From: Symbiodinium natans
Lineage: Eukaryota; Sar; Dinophyceae; Suessiales; Symbiodiniaceae
DNA: 64,000 nucleotides
Assembly (NCBI GenBank): GCA_905221605.1
Contig: CAJNDS010002134.1
Coordinates: 334,842-398,841, forward strand
Reading direction: 5' to 3'
Part shown: in pieces, positions 44,459-54,520 of the stretch
Numbering within the stretch: position 1 is the stretch's first letter
Layout: the number at the start of each line of letters is the position of its first letter
The notes under the pieces: model-generated
Database searches by the model: none
Seen by the model: only the letters and a program-made list of their open reading frames with translations
Told to the model about the DNA's origin: nothing
Translations under genes and position numbers: made by a program

Positions 44459-44560
44459 TTTTGGATGTTCCCCCTTGTACTGACAGTCCTTAATAGGGAT
44501 TACAATAGGGGGTACTGTAACCCTTCTTAAGGACTTACTACAAGTGGGAACATCCCAAAT
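44459..44560 (+). mobile_element. B-family element B7
   Basis: TTTGGATGTTCCCCCTTGTA to GTGGGAACATCCCAAA, with the central words TCCTTAATAGGGATTACAAT and GGGGGTACTG characteristic of the family. Confidence 0.75.
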
Positions 44561-44824
44561 TCTTACTTCTCCAATAACCACGGGGAAAAAAAGGTGAAAC
44601 TTTATTGTTCCTACTAAATAAGGAAACCCAAAAAGTTTAAAGTTCAACTATTGGCTAAGTCAGAATTATGTTTGTACGGGATGCATAGGGTGATTGAGAA
44701 AATATATTCGGGTCCAGGCAACTCCAAGTCGCTCCAGCAAGCCGCAGCCCTGAACGCCAAAGCCTGAGACCCCTAAACCAACCCTAAACCCTAAACCCTA
44801 AACCCTAAACCCTAAACCCTAAAC

Positions 44825-44899
44825 CCTTGCTGTTGGGCCACAGTCCCTCTCTGCCGGTGCTTCGAACTCGAAGCCGGATAGACGCGGCGTGACATCCTT
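44825..44899 (-). CDS. Internal exon
   Basis: 25 codons, KDVTPRLSGFEFEAPAERDC and on to GCAAGG, before GTTTAGGG, which opens a 55-bp tract. Acceptor GCAAAG or the neighbouring AAG|GATG. A short exon with SALEELELS lies upstream at about 44963-44997. Confidence 0.48.
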
Positions 44900-45795
44900 C
44901 TTTGCACACTTTTAGGGTTTAGGGTTTAGGGTTTGGGGTTTGGGGTTTAGGGTTTAGGGCTAGGAGGCCGACAGTTCAAGTTCCTCCAACGCTGAAAGGG
45001 CTCTAAATATCATAAACTTGGAAACCACTGAAACCCCCCACCCCCCCTCTAAATATCCGAAACATGGAAAGACCGACCGAAACCCCCCAACCCCCCCGCC
45101 AACCTTAAACCACCCCCCCCCTCCCCCGCCCAACAAAAAAGAACTTAAATGGCGGTTTTCTCGTGACGCTCGCAGACCTATCTGGCAGCGTCGCCCGCAC
45201 ATGACACTGAAAGCTGAAGACCCCCAGACCCCTAAACCGTTAAACCCCTGAGCACAAATCGATTCGAAACCCCTAAACCCCCCAAACCCCAAATCCCGAT
45301 GAACCCCTAAATCTCGAAAAAAACCCATAAACCCCCTATGCCCTATGATATGCCCTATACCCTACAACCCTAAACCCCGACACGGGAGCCTGTGAATACT
45401 TACCAAGTTTACGCATACACCCCCCCCCCACAAATCCACTCTATTCCACTCTACTTCAACATGGGTCGTATACATGTCATACCGCAGTTCACAAGTACGG
45501 ATTTCTGCTGATGGGCTTTTGCTATACAGACGCGGGTGCTCAGAAGTCCAAGACCAAACAGCAAGTCCCTCAACCTCCCCTGCGCCGTGTGGGATACTCT
45601 GCTTTGGCCTTGTGAGTTGCTTAGGGTTTAGGGTTTAGGGTTTAGGGTTTAGGGCTTAGGGTTTGGAGAGCGTTTGTGTTGTTTTGTGATTGGCCTCAAT
45701 GCACTCCTGTAACTGCTACGGAAGTCGATGTCATAAGTTTAGTGTCGCGTGTAGGGTTTAGGGTTTAGGGCTTAAGGTTTAGGGTTTTAGTGTGC

Positions 45796-45857
45796 TCGAT
45801 GTGTTGTCGCCAGGCTACGTTCGCCGAGGCCACCTCGTTCATGCGGCTCCATATGTC
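45796..45857 (-). CDS. Internal exon
   Basis: CTGAG|GACATA opens DIWSRMNEVASANVAWRQHI and ends ATCGA before a GC donor. The frame is well biased to G/C third positions. An upstream open frame at 45960-46080 (TARLPKPRRTSSRRQAGAH) may belong to it. Confidence 0.42.
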
Positions 45858-46248
45858 CTCAGCTGATCCCCCAGACCACAAGTAAAGCCCCAAACCCTAA
45901 ACCCTAAAACGTGACCGAACCCCCAAACAACATCTGACAACAAGAAGGGCACGGGGGCAGAGAGCAAAAACTCTGAAGAGCTCTTTGGGTGGTACGTTGA
46001 AAAGCAGATCAACAAAACATTGAGTTCCAAGTGGGCCCCTGCTTGGCGCCTGGAAGATGTGCGTCGAGGTTTCGGCAACCGAGCCGTCTTAAGCATTCTG
46101 GATGTAGGAGTGTATTTAGAGCTGAGAGGAGGGGCTGGGGGGGTGAGGTTTGAGGCTGAAGATACGAGGGTTTAGGATAATCAGGGACCCCTAATAAGAA
46201 AGGCCACCAAATAGTAGGATGCTCTTATAACAAGGACCCCAAAAAATC

Positions 46249-46390
46249 ACTTGCAGGTTCATGGTACTTATCAACCAATTAGAACTGCACGTATACCGCA
46301 TTTATAAGCCCCTTAAGTGCCCTGATATGGATAGAAGTACTGATATAAGTACAGTCAGAATTGGTTAATGAGTACCATGAACCTCCAAGC
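46249..46390 (+). mobile_element. A-family element A5, complete
   Basis: Terminal repeats ACTTGCAGGTTCATGGTA and TACCATGAACCTCCAAG; internal CCCCTTAAGTGCCCTGATAT. A G-family fragment with ATAGTAGGATGCTCTT and GGACCCCAA lies immediately to its left (46185-46247). Confidence 0.75.
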
Positions 46391-46653
46391 AATAAGCTAC
46401 CCCTCATTTCGGAAACCCTAAACCCTAAACCCTAAACCCGAAACCCTAAACCCTAAACCCCAATACGGCCTCCCTAATATCGTAAACCCCGCATATGAGG
46501 TTTGGATATGGCACCTGGGCCTGGCACACCTCGGCCCGGCGTTCTTAGGTTCATGCGACGTTTAGGGTTTAGGGTTTAGGGTTTAGGGTTTAGGGTTTAG
46601 GGCTAAACCCTAACGGCGCACTTTGCAACCGCACTTCAGCTGATCGCGGTTGG

Positions 46654-46771
46654 AAAACTAGACCCCTGGAAGGATCTACGAAGGTGAACCCCCAACTTGT
46701 ACCCTACACGGCTATTGCTTGAATTTTTGGGAACCCTACTTTTTGGATCCTTCCAGGGGTCTGGGAACTAG
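46654..46771 (+). mobile_element. Inverted-repeat element K
   Basis: CTAGACCCCTGGAAGGATC is mirrored by GGATCCTTCCAGGGGTCT followed by GGGAACTAG. It lies just downstream of the channel stop codon. Confidence 0.55.
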
Positions 46772-46975
46772 ATTAACCACATCATGTACATCGCAAAGCT
46801 GAATGCCACCCTTCACGTTTGTGAAGAGGGCTCTGCTGGCATTATCAACGGGCACCTTAGGTGTCCCTCTCTCACCTCTCTTGTTTCTGAGGCCACTCCC
46901 TTCCTTCTGCGAAGAAAACACAAAGCCTCCACCAAATTTCAGCTCCACAAAGCTTCCCAGCTCAGAGCTGGCGGC

Positions 46976-49900
46976 TCAGCGTGTAGACTTGATGCGCCGA
47001 ACTGGTAGCTCTTCCAAGTTCTGGTGTGTGGTAAGCTGGTGCAGGGCCACGGGCGACCTTCCGAGTCCGTAGGGCGGCAGCTTGCTGAAGGACGAGTTGC
47101 GATTCTTTGCCTCCCCATAAACGGCCCTGAAAAGGTCCGCCCTCGGTAAGGGCCTGTCAAGGGATCTTTCCGTGGCCTTGCTTTGTACCATCAACCCGTC
47201 TGTCCCCAAAGGCCCCAAAGCTCGCTTCAGCCGATTCTCCATTTCGATCATCCCACGCTCGACCTTTGCCACGACGCCATCCAGAAGTCTGATGAGCTCC
47301 CTGTCTGCAGGCGCCCGGTGCTCATTCTGCCCCCATATTCGGGGGGATCCGTCAGCGCATGCAGCAGGGTCAGACATCATCTTGGGCGTAACGCAGCTGG
47401 TCGGCTGCTCAATCCCCTTTCCGTCTGCCTTCGCTGACCTCGTTGACCGGCTAGACTCGTCGGAAGACTGCCTTGGCATGAAGGATGAAGGCGAGGAAAG
47501 CCGTGGTAAGCCCACGTCGTGCGCAGTCCAGCCGGCTGAGGCGCACTGCACGTCGGCGGACAGTGTGTCCATGCGTTGCGACAAGTCTCGGAAGTAGGTC
47601 TGCGACAGGGTGTAGAGGTCCTCCTGCAGCTGCATCGTCTGCAGCATGTTGTACTTGATGAACCTGGCTCCAATTTAGGGTTTAGGGTTTAGGGTTTAGG
47701 GTTTACAGCTGGCGGGGATCACAGGGATCAGGTCCTTTGACCCGAACAGCCTCAAGACAACTAAATCCCACCTAGCTCAGATGATGTGGGCCGGCTCTCA
47801 AAATCACCAGCCCCTGGGTAGCTGGAATCTGAAGCTTCGTATTTTCACAGAAGCTCCACAAGGGCCCCTTACGATTCAGGAACCGGTGTCTAGGGACGAG
47901 TTGCAGTGATATGGACATGCGGGACAGCCTGGACAGCTATTCGGAGACCCTGACACGTGGCACCCCCCGATCTCGGCACGTCATCTGATGGGTTGGTGCC
48001 CGGGTCCTTCCCATCTGTCTAGCCACTAGTCCTTTTCTTGACTCCCGCTCTTCTCCGTTCCTCCACCCTTTGAAGAAGAGGAAGCTAGGATGGGAGGGAA
48101 TAAGGAAAAAAAAAAAAAAAAACAAAAGGGAAGCAACTCATCTTTTTGACATCTCGTTCTCTGTCTCTTCCTCATATCTTACCTCCATTCTTTGCTCTTG
48201 CATAAGGGGGGGGGGGGAAGGTTTACAGCGCGGTTGTAGGTCACGGGGGAGAACTCTAGTCACTTCCTGGCCAGGACGGGCGCTGGAGAACTCAAATGCG
48301 CAGGTAGCGAAGCGATACTTGGTGTTTGATGTGCGGGAGCTCGTTCAGGGCATGCTCAGAAAATGCCAGGGTTCATGGCGCTGGCGATGAGAATCTGCTT
48401 CTCGCATCTTGGGGACGATGCAAGCGTCTGAGGGTGGAGAAGTCGGCTGAAGGCAACTTGGTTTGGGCCTTGTGGCCTTAGCCGTTGCTCTCTCCGTAAC
48501 AGCGTGGTGCTCTCCAAGCTGTATGAACATGCTCTGTAGATGAAGAGTACCGCTGGCGTGAAAAACCCTAGACCCGAAACCCTAAACCCTGGTCGGGGCT
48601 AAACCCGAAACTCCTATCCCTGATCCCATCGAACCCCCTTTGCATCCAGGCCTATGAGGCTCGAAGCCATAAGCCCATAGACCCTACATACTCAACCCCT
48701 CAATCCCTACACCCTAAACACCCCAAAAAACCCTAAAGTTCCAAAAAGCCCTCCAACCCTCAACTCTCAATCCCTAAGCCGGAAACCCCGACAGCCCAAA
48801 ACCCAAACCTAGAACCCACACCCTTACACCCGAAACCCGAAACCCTAAACCCTAAACCCTAAACCCGAAACCCGAAACCCGGTTCCGCACCTTGGGGCGG
48901 TTTTCGAATCGTGGACCCACCGACTGAGGGGGCCGATGAACTCGGCCGCCTCGATGGTACCGCTGTTGTCCACGTCGATCATGCAAAACCTGCAGTTGTA
49001 GGGTTTATGGGGTTTAGGTTTAATTAGGGTTTAGGTTTAGGGTTTAGGGCTTAGGGTTTTGGGGTAACAACCTTCTTGGGGCAGTTACGTGGTCTCTTAG
49101 AGTATGGGCCCTGCAAAAAGGGCACACCCCTTCTATACCCCGTAACACCCCGAGGCCCATACGTCAGAACCCTTAACTGCCCTTGCAAGCCTACGGTGTC
49201 CTAAGCCCCATAAGAACTAAACCCTAAACCCTCAACCCTAAACCCTAAACCCTAAACCCTGAACCCTAAACCCTAAATGCGCCTTAGGGGCGCCTCACTC
49301 TCGCACAACGTTAGGCAAGGCGGCAAAGGATAGAAATGCTCAAAGCGTTACAAGGACTGTCACGATGAGACTACTGCGACATCTCTTTTCTAGATATCCT
49401 GCAGCTTGTAGCCTAGGGGTTTAAGTGCACAGGGCAAACACCTGCCTAAGTCAATAGACCTGACATTGGAGTGGATATGGCTTCTCCAGAAACAGACTGA
49501 GCTATGCCAATCTTTGGGTTCAAACGGTTTACAAAGCCTTCGACCCGCACCTAAGGAACCTGATGCTTAATATCTCGTTTAGGGTTTAGGGTTTAGGGTT
49601 TAGGGGGTGGCCTGTATGCCGTATGATTCGCCTGGCGTCCGAAAGTAAACCCTAAACCCTAAACCCTAAACCCTAAACCCTATATATATATATATATATG
49701 CTGGACACCCCGCACAGCCACCGCTCCCCGGGCAGGGCCGAGGGCGGCCGACGCGCACCGTTCAGAACTAAGTTACCATGAAAGGGTTTAGGGTTATGGG
49801 CTTAGGGTTTAGGGCTTAGGGTCGAACATATCGATGGCAACATTTTGATTTATGGTAACTTAACTCAAGATCCTTACAACAAGAGCCCAAGCCCATTGAA

Positions 49901-52875
49901 TGTTTTCTCTTCCTCCTGCAAGGTATATCTGTAAGAAGTCATAAGGAAGCACCCCCAAAACCGTACTGAATAGGGCTTTTGGGTACCGAATTCCATATAA
50001 AAGTACTATAAACCCTAAACACTGGAAATTCTGGGTAAGGTATCAAAAGGTCCACCCCAAACCCTAAACCCTAAACCCTAAACCCACGGGAGCCGAGGAG
50101 CAACTGCTGGAGATCATTCTCGTCGATGTCCATCACCTTGGCTCAGCAGCTGCGGGGCGCCACGGCGTGCAGAGTTCCAACACGTCTGCGCACTGCTACA
50201 CCCTAAACCCTAAACCCTGAACCCTAAACCCCAAACCTTAGCCAGGTCGCACGCAGCCTGCTCTGCAAGATTGGGTCACGACGTGCCCCAAGGATAAGTT
50301 CCTCCAGGGAAAGCTGGCTCTACTACCCCTAAGCCCTAAACCCTAAACCCTAAACCGCAGCCCCAAGGATAAGTTCCTCCAGGGAAAGCTGGCCACTGCC
50401 ATCGCGGTCCTGGTCCGACTACTAGGACTGCTAGGTGGGTGTATAGCAGCTTACATGCTACATGTCTACTATATATACAATGTATATTACATATGTATAT
50501 AGAATATGATACTACCTAAAACAGGAATACATAACTAAATGAATATGTAGATATATATATATGTACATACTAATAAGATCCCGGAGGGGGGTGTAGCATA
50601 TGTACATAACATGCTACTCCTCCCCTTCTCCCCCCTTCCCCCGCGACCATCCTCCAGCGTGGTCCAAGATCCAAGGTTTTTGGATCAAGAACCCAACATG
50701 CAAGATCCACTTCCCACCTTTTGCCGGATTCTGTGCTTTTTCCGCTCTTTGGCATGGGCCCCTGCGTGCCACTTTCCGAAGTTTTTCGGGCTCGTACCCT
50801 TTCCACTTGTTTTCAATTTCGGACTAGCACCCATTCCAGCTCCCATTTCTATTAAGGACTAGTAACTTTCTGCTGTCAACTTCTTTGGGACGAGTACCCC
50901 CTCCCCCCCCCCCACTTTTTTTGTGCCCTACGCACCCCACCCAAACAAAAGAAGCAAAGTGAAAGTGGATGCACCAAAGAACGGGCTGGCACGACTTCCA
51001 GCCGAGTCTCTATCCGCGTGAAGAGCTGTGTTAGCTCCTTCTTGTTCTTCTCGAGGTCACTCTCCATTTCTTCAGCCAAGTTCTGAACGTCATTCTGCCG
51101 AGCCTCTGCAAACGTATCCACCACGACCGCAATGATGATGTTCAGAACACCAAACACCAACGTCAACAAAGACCCCACGAAGAGAACAGCTGTCCAGGGG
51201 TTTTGCTGGATTACAGGTACTGCTACACGACCCCAGCCGTCTCCGGCAATGACGGTCTTGAAGAGGAGGAGGTTTGCCGACATCACAGACCGAGTCGAGA
51301 CGTCACAGTAGTCACAATCCGCAAAAGCATCCGGCATGGCTTGCACAATGGGATACACCACCTCGGCCAACAGCATGGCCCAAAGCGTCATGATGCCGAA
51401 GCAGAGCAGGAAGGACCACGCCAGGGTGCGAAGGCACGTTGCCATCATGGTGACTAGCCTAGGATGGCCCGTAAAACCCATTGAACAATATTCCTGAATA
51501 GGATCTTCTTAAACCCAATAAGGGGAAATATAAAAATATCCCAAGACCCTACCTAGCAACTTCTGAAGTTCCCGGATTGCGCGGAGCTTCCTGAAGAAGC
51601 GCAGCAGGCGGAGTATTCGTACGAGCCGAAGTGCACGCATGACCTGGAGCCTTGCCATCAGCTCCGTCGGATAGATGGCGTTCAGGATCATCTCCACATA
51701 GCCGCAGATTACCTAGACCCAGGAGGTATCTAGGAATAAAACAGGGTACCCTGCTTGGTTGAAAGGGGATTATAAGGGAACCCCAACCCTAAAAAAAAAA
51801 ATGAAATAGGGGGCCCTACTCCGAGTCCTCGTTACAACAGCCATGTCGAGCCAGGCCATCCAGTCACCGAGCATCGAGGCAGCCCCACGGCCCAGGAACC
51901 TGAGCAGTAACTCCAGCGTGTACATGGCGAGACTGAGATCCAGGAACGTCAACACACCTCGGGTGACATCCACAAACCCAACTGGGTTGGGACATGAAAG
52001 GACATGTTCCTGATCCGGGTTTGACTTGGACACGCTAGAAAGACTCTAGAGCCGAAAGCGCATGACATCAAGACATGGCAACAAGGATCCGATGGAGGGC
52101 GCTTCGCCAGCAGCACGAGCATCAATATCTATCCACGTGCAAGCAGCGTCTGCGACGATGATGCAGATCATGAAATGACTGAACCGCTTGCTGTTGGCAA
52201 GCCATGCGGACCACTTCTGGAAGTTCGCGGTGGTGGTCTTCGTGGAAACGGTAACTTCAGACGACATCTTTTCTGCCTTGATGAACCTTGGTAGCCAGGA
52301 AACCATATTACAACAAGGGCACCCCTTTTTTTGAGGTTGCTTACCTTTTTTCTATAAGGGAACCTTGAACCCAAAAAAGCGCCAAAAAGGCACCACTGGG
52401 CTGCCAAGCGAACTCTACTGACCTTGTAACCCTGGCAAAAAAATATAGTCTTAGCTGCTTATCCGGAATTATAGTACCCAAAAGAACTTCCCAAGTATCC
52501 CTAAGGGAACCTTGAACCCCCCTCCAAAAAAACAAAAAAAAAAAAAAGTACCACTGGGCTGCAAAGGGGGAACTCTCCCACGACCGAGCTCCGCCTCGCC
52601 CGGGAGCCGGCCGAGTGCTTGGAGTCCGTTTTGGTGTGCTCCGAGTCGGCATGGCTTGCGTTGCTCTGCCTCTTGGGTTTTGGGGGTTTGGGGTTTTGGG
52701 GGTTTATAGGGTTTAGGGTTTAGGGTTTAGGGTTGAGGGCTTGTGTTGGGGTTTTGGGCTTGTGTTGGGGCTTTTTTTGGGTTTTGGGGCCGGGCCTCCT
52801 CGAGCTCTCACTCCCTTCTTCATCGGACCGGAGGGTCCCAAGCTGACGATCATCAGCCTCTGCAGCCATGGCCAT
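46976..52875 (-). CDS. Voltage-gated cation channel, one 6-TM domain plus two EF hands, 11 exons
   Basis: Likely a plasma-membrane voltage-gated Ca/Na-type channel subunit regulated by Ca2+. Exons in order: 52875-52796, 52669-52574, 52286-52090, 51957-51836, 51712-51558, 51458-51011, 50409-50377, 50301-50251, 50136-50102, 48989-48891, 47663-46976. All phases agree; total 2004 nt, 667 aa plus stop. S1 is about residues 96-112, S2 128-143, S3 157-176. S4 is 189-210 with Arg at 191, 194, 197, 200, 203, 206 and 209. S5 is 226-250, filter TVIAGDGWG 285-293, S6 305-330. EF loops are DRDGSGQLSLEE (367-378) and DVDNSGTIEAAE (411-422). The tail opens with FIKYNMLQTMQLQEDLY, familiar from dinoflagellate channels. 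The start is the first ATG after an in-frame stop. Intron donors are GC, GT, GA, GT, GC, GA, GA, GC, GC, GT; all end AG and are followed by G. Family identity is firm. The ion is unknown, and the intron 3 and 6 boundaries are chosen by homology. Confidence 0.88.
49075..49189 (+). mobile_element. Inverted-repeat element N in channel intron 9
   Basis: CTTGGGGCAGTTACGTGG with AGTATGGGCC is mirrored by GGCCCATACG with CCCTTAACTGCCCTTGCAAG. The right end again terminates in CAAG. The rest of intron 9 (48990-50101) has several telomere-type tracts and no coding frame I can support. Confidence 0.5.
50285..50393 (-). repeat. 34-bp exonic direct repeat bracketing a telomere-type intron
   Basis: Positions 50285-50318 and 50360-50393 are identical over 34 bp; 41 bp with CCCTAAA heptamers lie between. 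The repeated block is coding sequence of the first EF hand of the channel. Only one copy is needed for the protein. Splicing CTGGAG|GAACTT in the first copy to CTGGAG|GAACTT in the second removes 75 nt (50302-50376), a GA-AG phase-0 intron, and rebuilds the EF loop exactly. This reads as intron gain by duplication of an exon segment with telomere-type filler. Confidence 0.85.
51459..51557 (-). other. Channel intron 5 (99 bp), GC-AG with GCTAG direct repeat
   Basis: The intron begins GCTAG and the following exon also begins GCTAG. About 40 bp inside it (51500-51545) match, with few mismatches, an unlinked stretch at 41720-41765 that shares the core CTTAAACCCAA and ends in CCCAAG. The shared sequence suggests an introner family with intronic and non-coding copies. 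The matching stretch at 41720 lies next to a J-family terminus. Confidence 0.6.
51713..51835 (-). other. Channel intron 4 (123 bp), GT-AG with GTAA direct repeat
   Basis: The intron starts GTAACG and the next exon starts GTAATC, so a 4-bp repeat flanks it. Its interior (GGTTG, then an A/T-rich run, then AAGGGAACCCC on the plus strand) resembles the middle of D-family elements at 14.7 and 33.6 kb. It splits transmembrane segment S3 in phase 0. Confidence 0.6.
52287..52573 (-). mobile_element. Channel intron 2, built from D-family inverted-repeat sequence
   Basis: The 287-bp intron starts GTTC and the next exon also starts GTTC. Its 3' part (52287-52410) is bounded by CTTGGCAGCC and GGCTACCAAG, the terminal inverted repeats of the family also seen at 14665-14850 and 33543-33684. 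The AG of the right terminus is the splice acceptor. A second, degenerate copy (about 52450-52570) makes up the 5' part. This copy carries no telomere-type tract. It fits an introner-like element that supplies its own splice site. Confidence 0.7.
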
Positions 52876-53857
52876 GCGGCGCGAAACGGAGAGGGCCTTC
52901 CACTAGAGCCCGAGACACTCGAGATCCTCCCCCTTCCGCGGAAAAAAAATCACTCCCGTTGACAGGCAAGAGGTGACTCAAGGCCCCTGTCAGGGTTTCA
53001 ATTGCAGCACGGAGAAGACGGATAGTTAAGGGGACCCCAGTGACAAGGCACATACTTTCTCCCCCCCCCTGCCGAGCTGCTACAGGGGACGTGGGGACAT
53101 GGGGACATGTATGGGGGATGAGATGAGCCCCAACACCTTGAACGCCTGAACCAAGATGATGAGATGATACCCTAAACCCTGAACCCCAAAACCCTAAACC
53201 CTAAACCCTAAACCCCAAGACCCTGAAGATGCTCATGTAGCTTGGTGATGCTTGACATGGTTTTCCGACCCCTGAAGCTTGATTCTTGTCCTTAGAGACC
53301 GGCTTCAGCCGTTTTATTCGCGGACCCTAAACCCTAAACCCTAAACCATTTTGTACGGAGGATGCTTGTGTTTTCTGGAAGTTGCCTCCTGCTGCCAGGC
53401 AACGCGAACATCGTCACAAGAACGTCCGACCCTCTGCACCCCTTATCGCCCTACAGTACAACCCTAAACCCTAAGCCCTAAACCCTCTGAGGCCAAGCCA
53501 ATTTTGGGGGCTTTCCGAAAATTGGGATACCCTTCTTGGCGCACCCTTTAAGGGGATTCTGTTCTATCTGGGTATAAGGGGAACTGCCCATCTGCTGACT
53601 ATTCACTTTGAGTCGAGCATCAGCTTTCAGCAAAGTTATCATGTACCCGTGCACTCGCTGCACGATGGTGGCGTCTGTGAAGCGCAGCACGTCCAAACGA
53701 GCTGCGGGCGACAAGGCTGACCTCAGCTACCCTCTTAGGGTTTTGGGTTTAGGGTTTAGGGTTTAGGGCTTACGGGCTAGGGTTTAGGGCTTAGGGTCCC
53801 TGAAGATGAAGAGAGATAGAGAGAGGGCTTCTCGCCGCTGTAAGACACGGTTCTACT

Positions 53858-54110
53858 TCACATAGGTTCGTACGCTGTGCACTGCTTGGAGGTATTATTA
53901 TCCAATTATTACTGTACTTATAACCCACTTATAAGCCCCTTAGGTGGCCTAAGTACAGTTATAAGTACAGCTCTAATTGGTTGATAAGTGCCATGAACCT
54001 CCAAGTGGTACATGCCCATGCGCACCAGAGAGTGCTGCAAGATGAGTGTAGTAGCACCAGCCTCATATCTACGCCTGTTTGGCCACAGAGATACACATAC
54101 TGCGGGCTCT
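53858..54110 (-). CDS. Gene end interrupted by A-family element A6 as an intron
   Basis: Exon 54110 to 53999 reads RRRYEAGATTLILQHSLVRM and GMYHLE. The donor is CTTGGAG|GTTCATGG, inside the terminal repeat of the element. After 114 bp (53885-53998) the acceptor is the other terminus, CCTCCAAG. The last exon, 53884-53858, reads QCTAYEPM to TGA in phase 0. Without splicing the frame runs into the element. The function is unknown and upstream exons were not found; the frame opens at about 54110 after TGCTAG. Confidence 0.55.
53885..54006 (-). mobile_element. A-family element A6, splice-competent
   Basis: A short copy lacking part of the internal repeat. It shares TATAACCCACTTATAAGCCCC and the terminal repeats. 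Its two ends coincide with the donor and acceptor inferred for the gene at 53858-54110. Confidence 0.7.
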
Positions 54111-54415
54111 AGCAAATGTTGTGTTCACGGGGTTGTGCAAGGCTATTGTGGCTGTATGACAAACCTATGAAAAAGCGGGAGGCTGGCATACACCCTAAAC
54201 TCTTCACACTGAAGCCCTAAACCCGAAACCCTGTAGCTCCAACCCTGAGCCCGAAACCCTGAGCCACCGTAACCCGGCGCCCTCTAGCTGAGACCCTTAA
54301 GACCCAGGCTTTAGACTTTAGACCTTCCAACCCTTTTTTGAGCAGGGGCTCCCTCACTCATCGGGTAAGGAACAACAAAACCAGGGAAGGGAGGGACGCA
54401 CAGAGAGCGCGAGAG

Positions 54416-54520
54416 ACAGAGGAGAGAGAGAGAGAGAGAGAGCAGAGGGAGAGAGAGGGAGAGGGAGAGAGAGGGAGAGGAAGAGAGAGGGAGAGGGAGA
54501 GAGAGAGAGAAGGGAGAAAC
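54416..54520 (+). repeat. GA-rich simple repeat
   Basis: GAGAGAGG/GAGGGA mixtures. The Ser/Leu- and Arg/Glu-rich frames across it are artefacts. The 54120-54410 flank and 54880-55900 have no supportable exon. Confidence 0.9.

Noticed and set aside
46736-47160. Plus-strand genes antisense to the channel tail
   Set aside because: They are shadows of the 3' exon of the channel, whose frame is fixed by homology and phase.
50874-50990. Continuation of the channel exon beyond the EF helix to a stop at 50876
   Set aside because: The homologous protein continues into an EF loop found at 50409; the read-through tail crosses a poly-C run and is intron 6.
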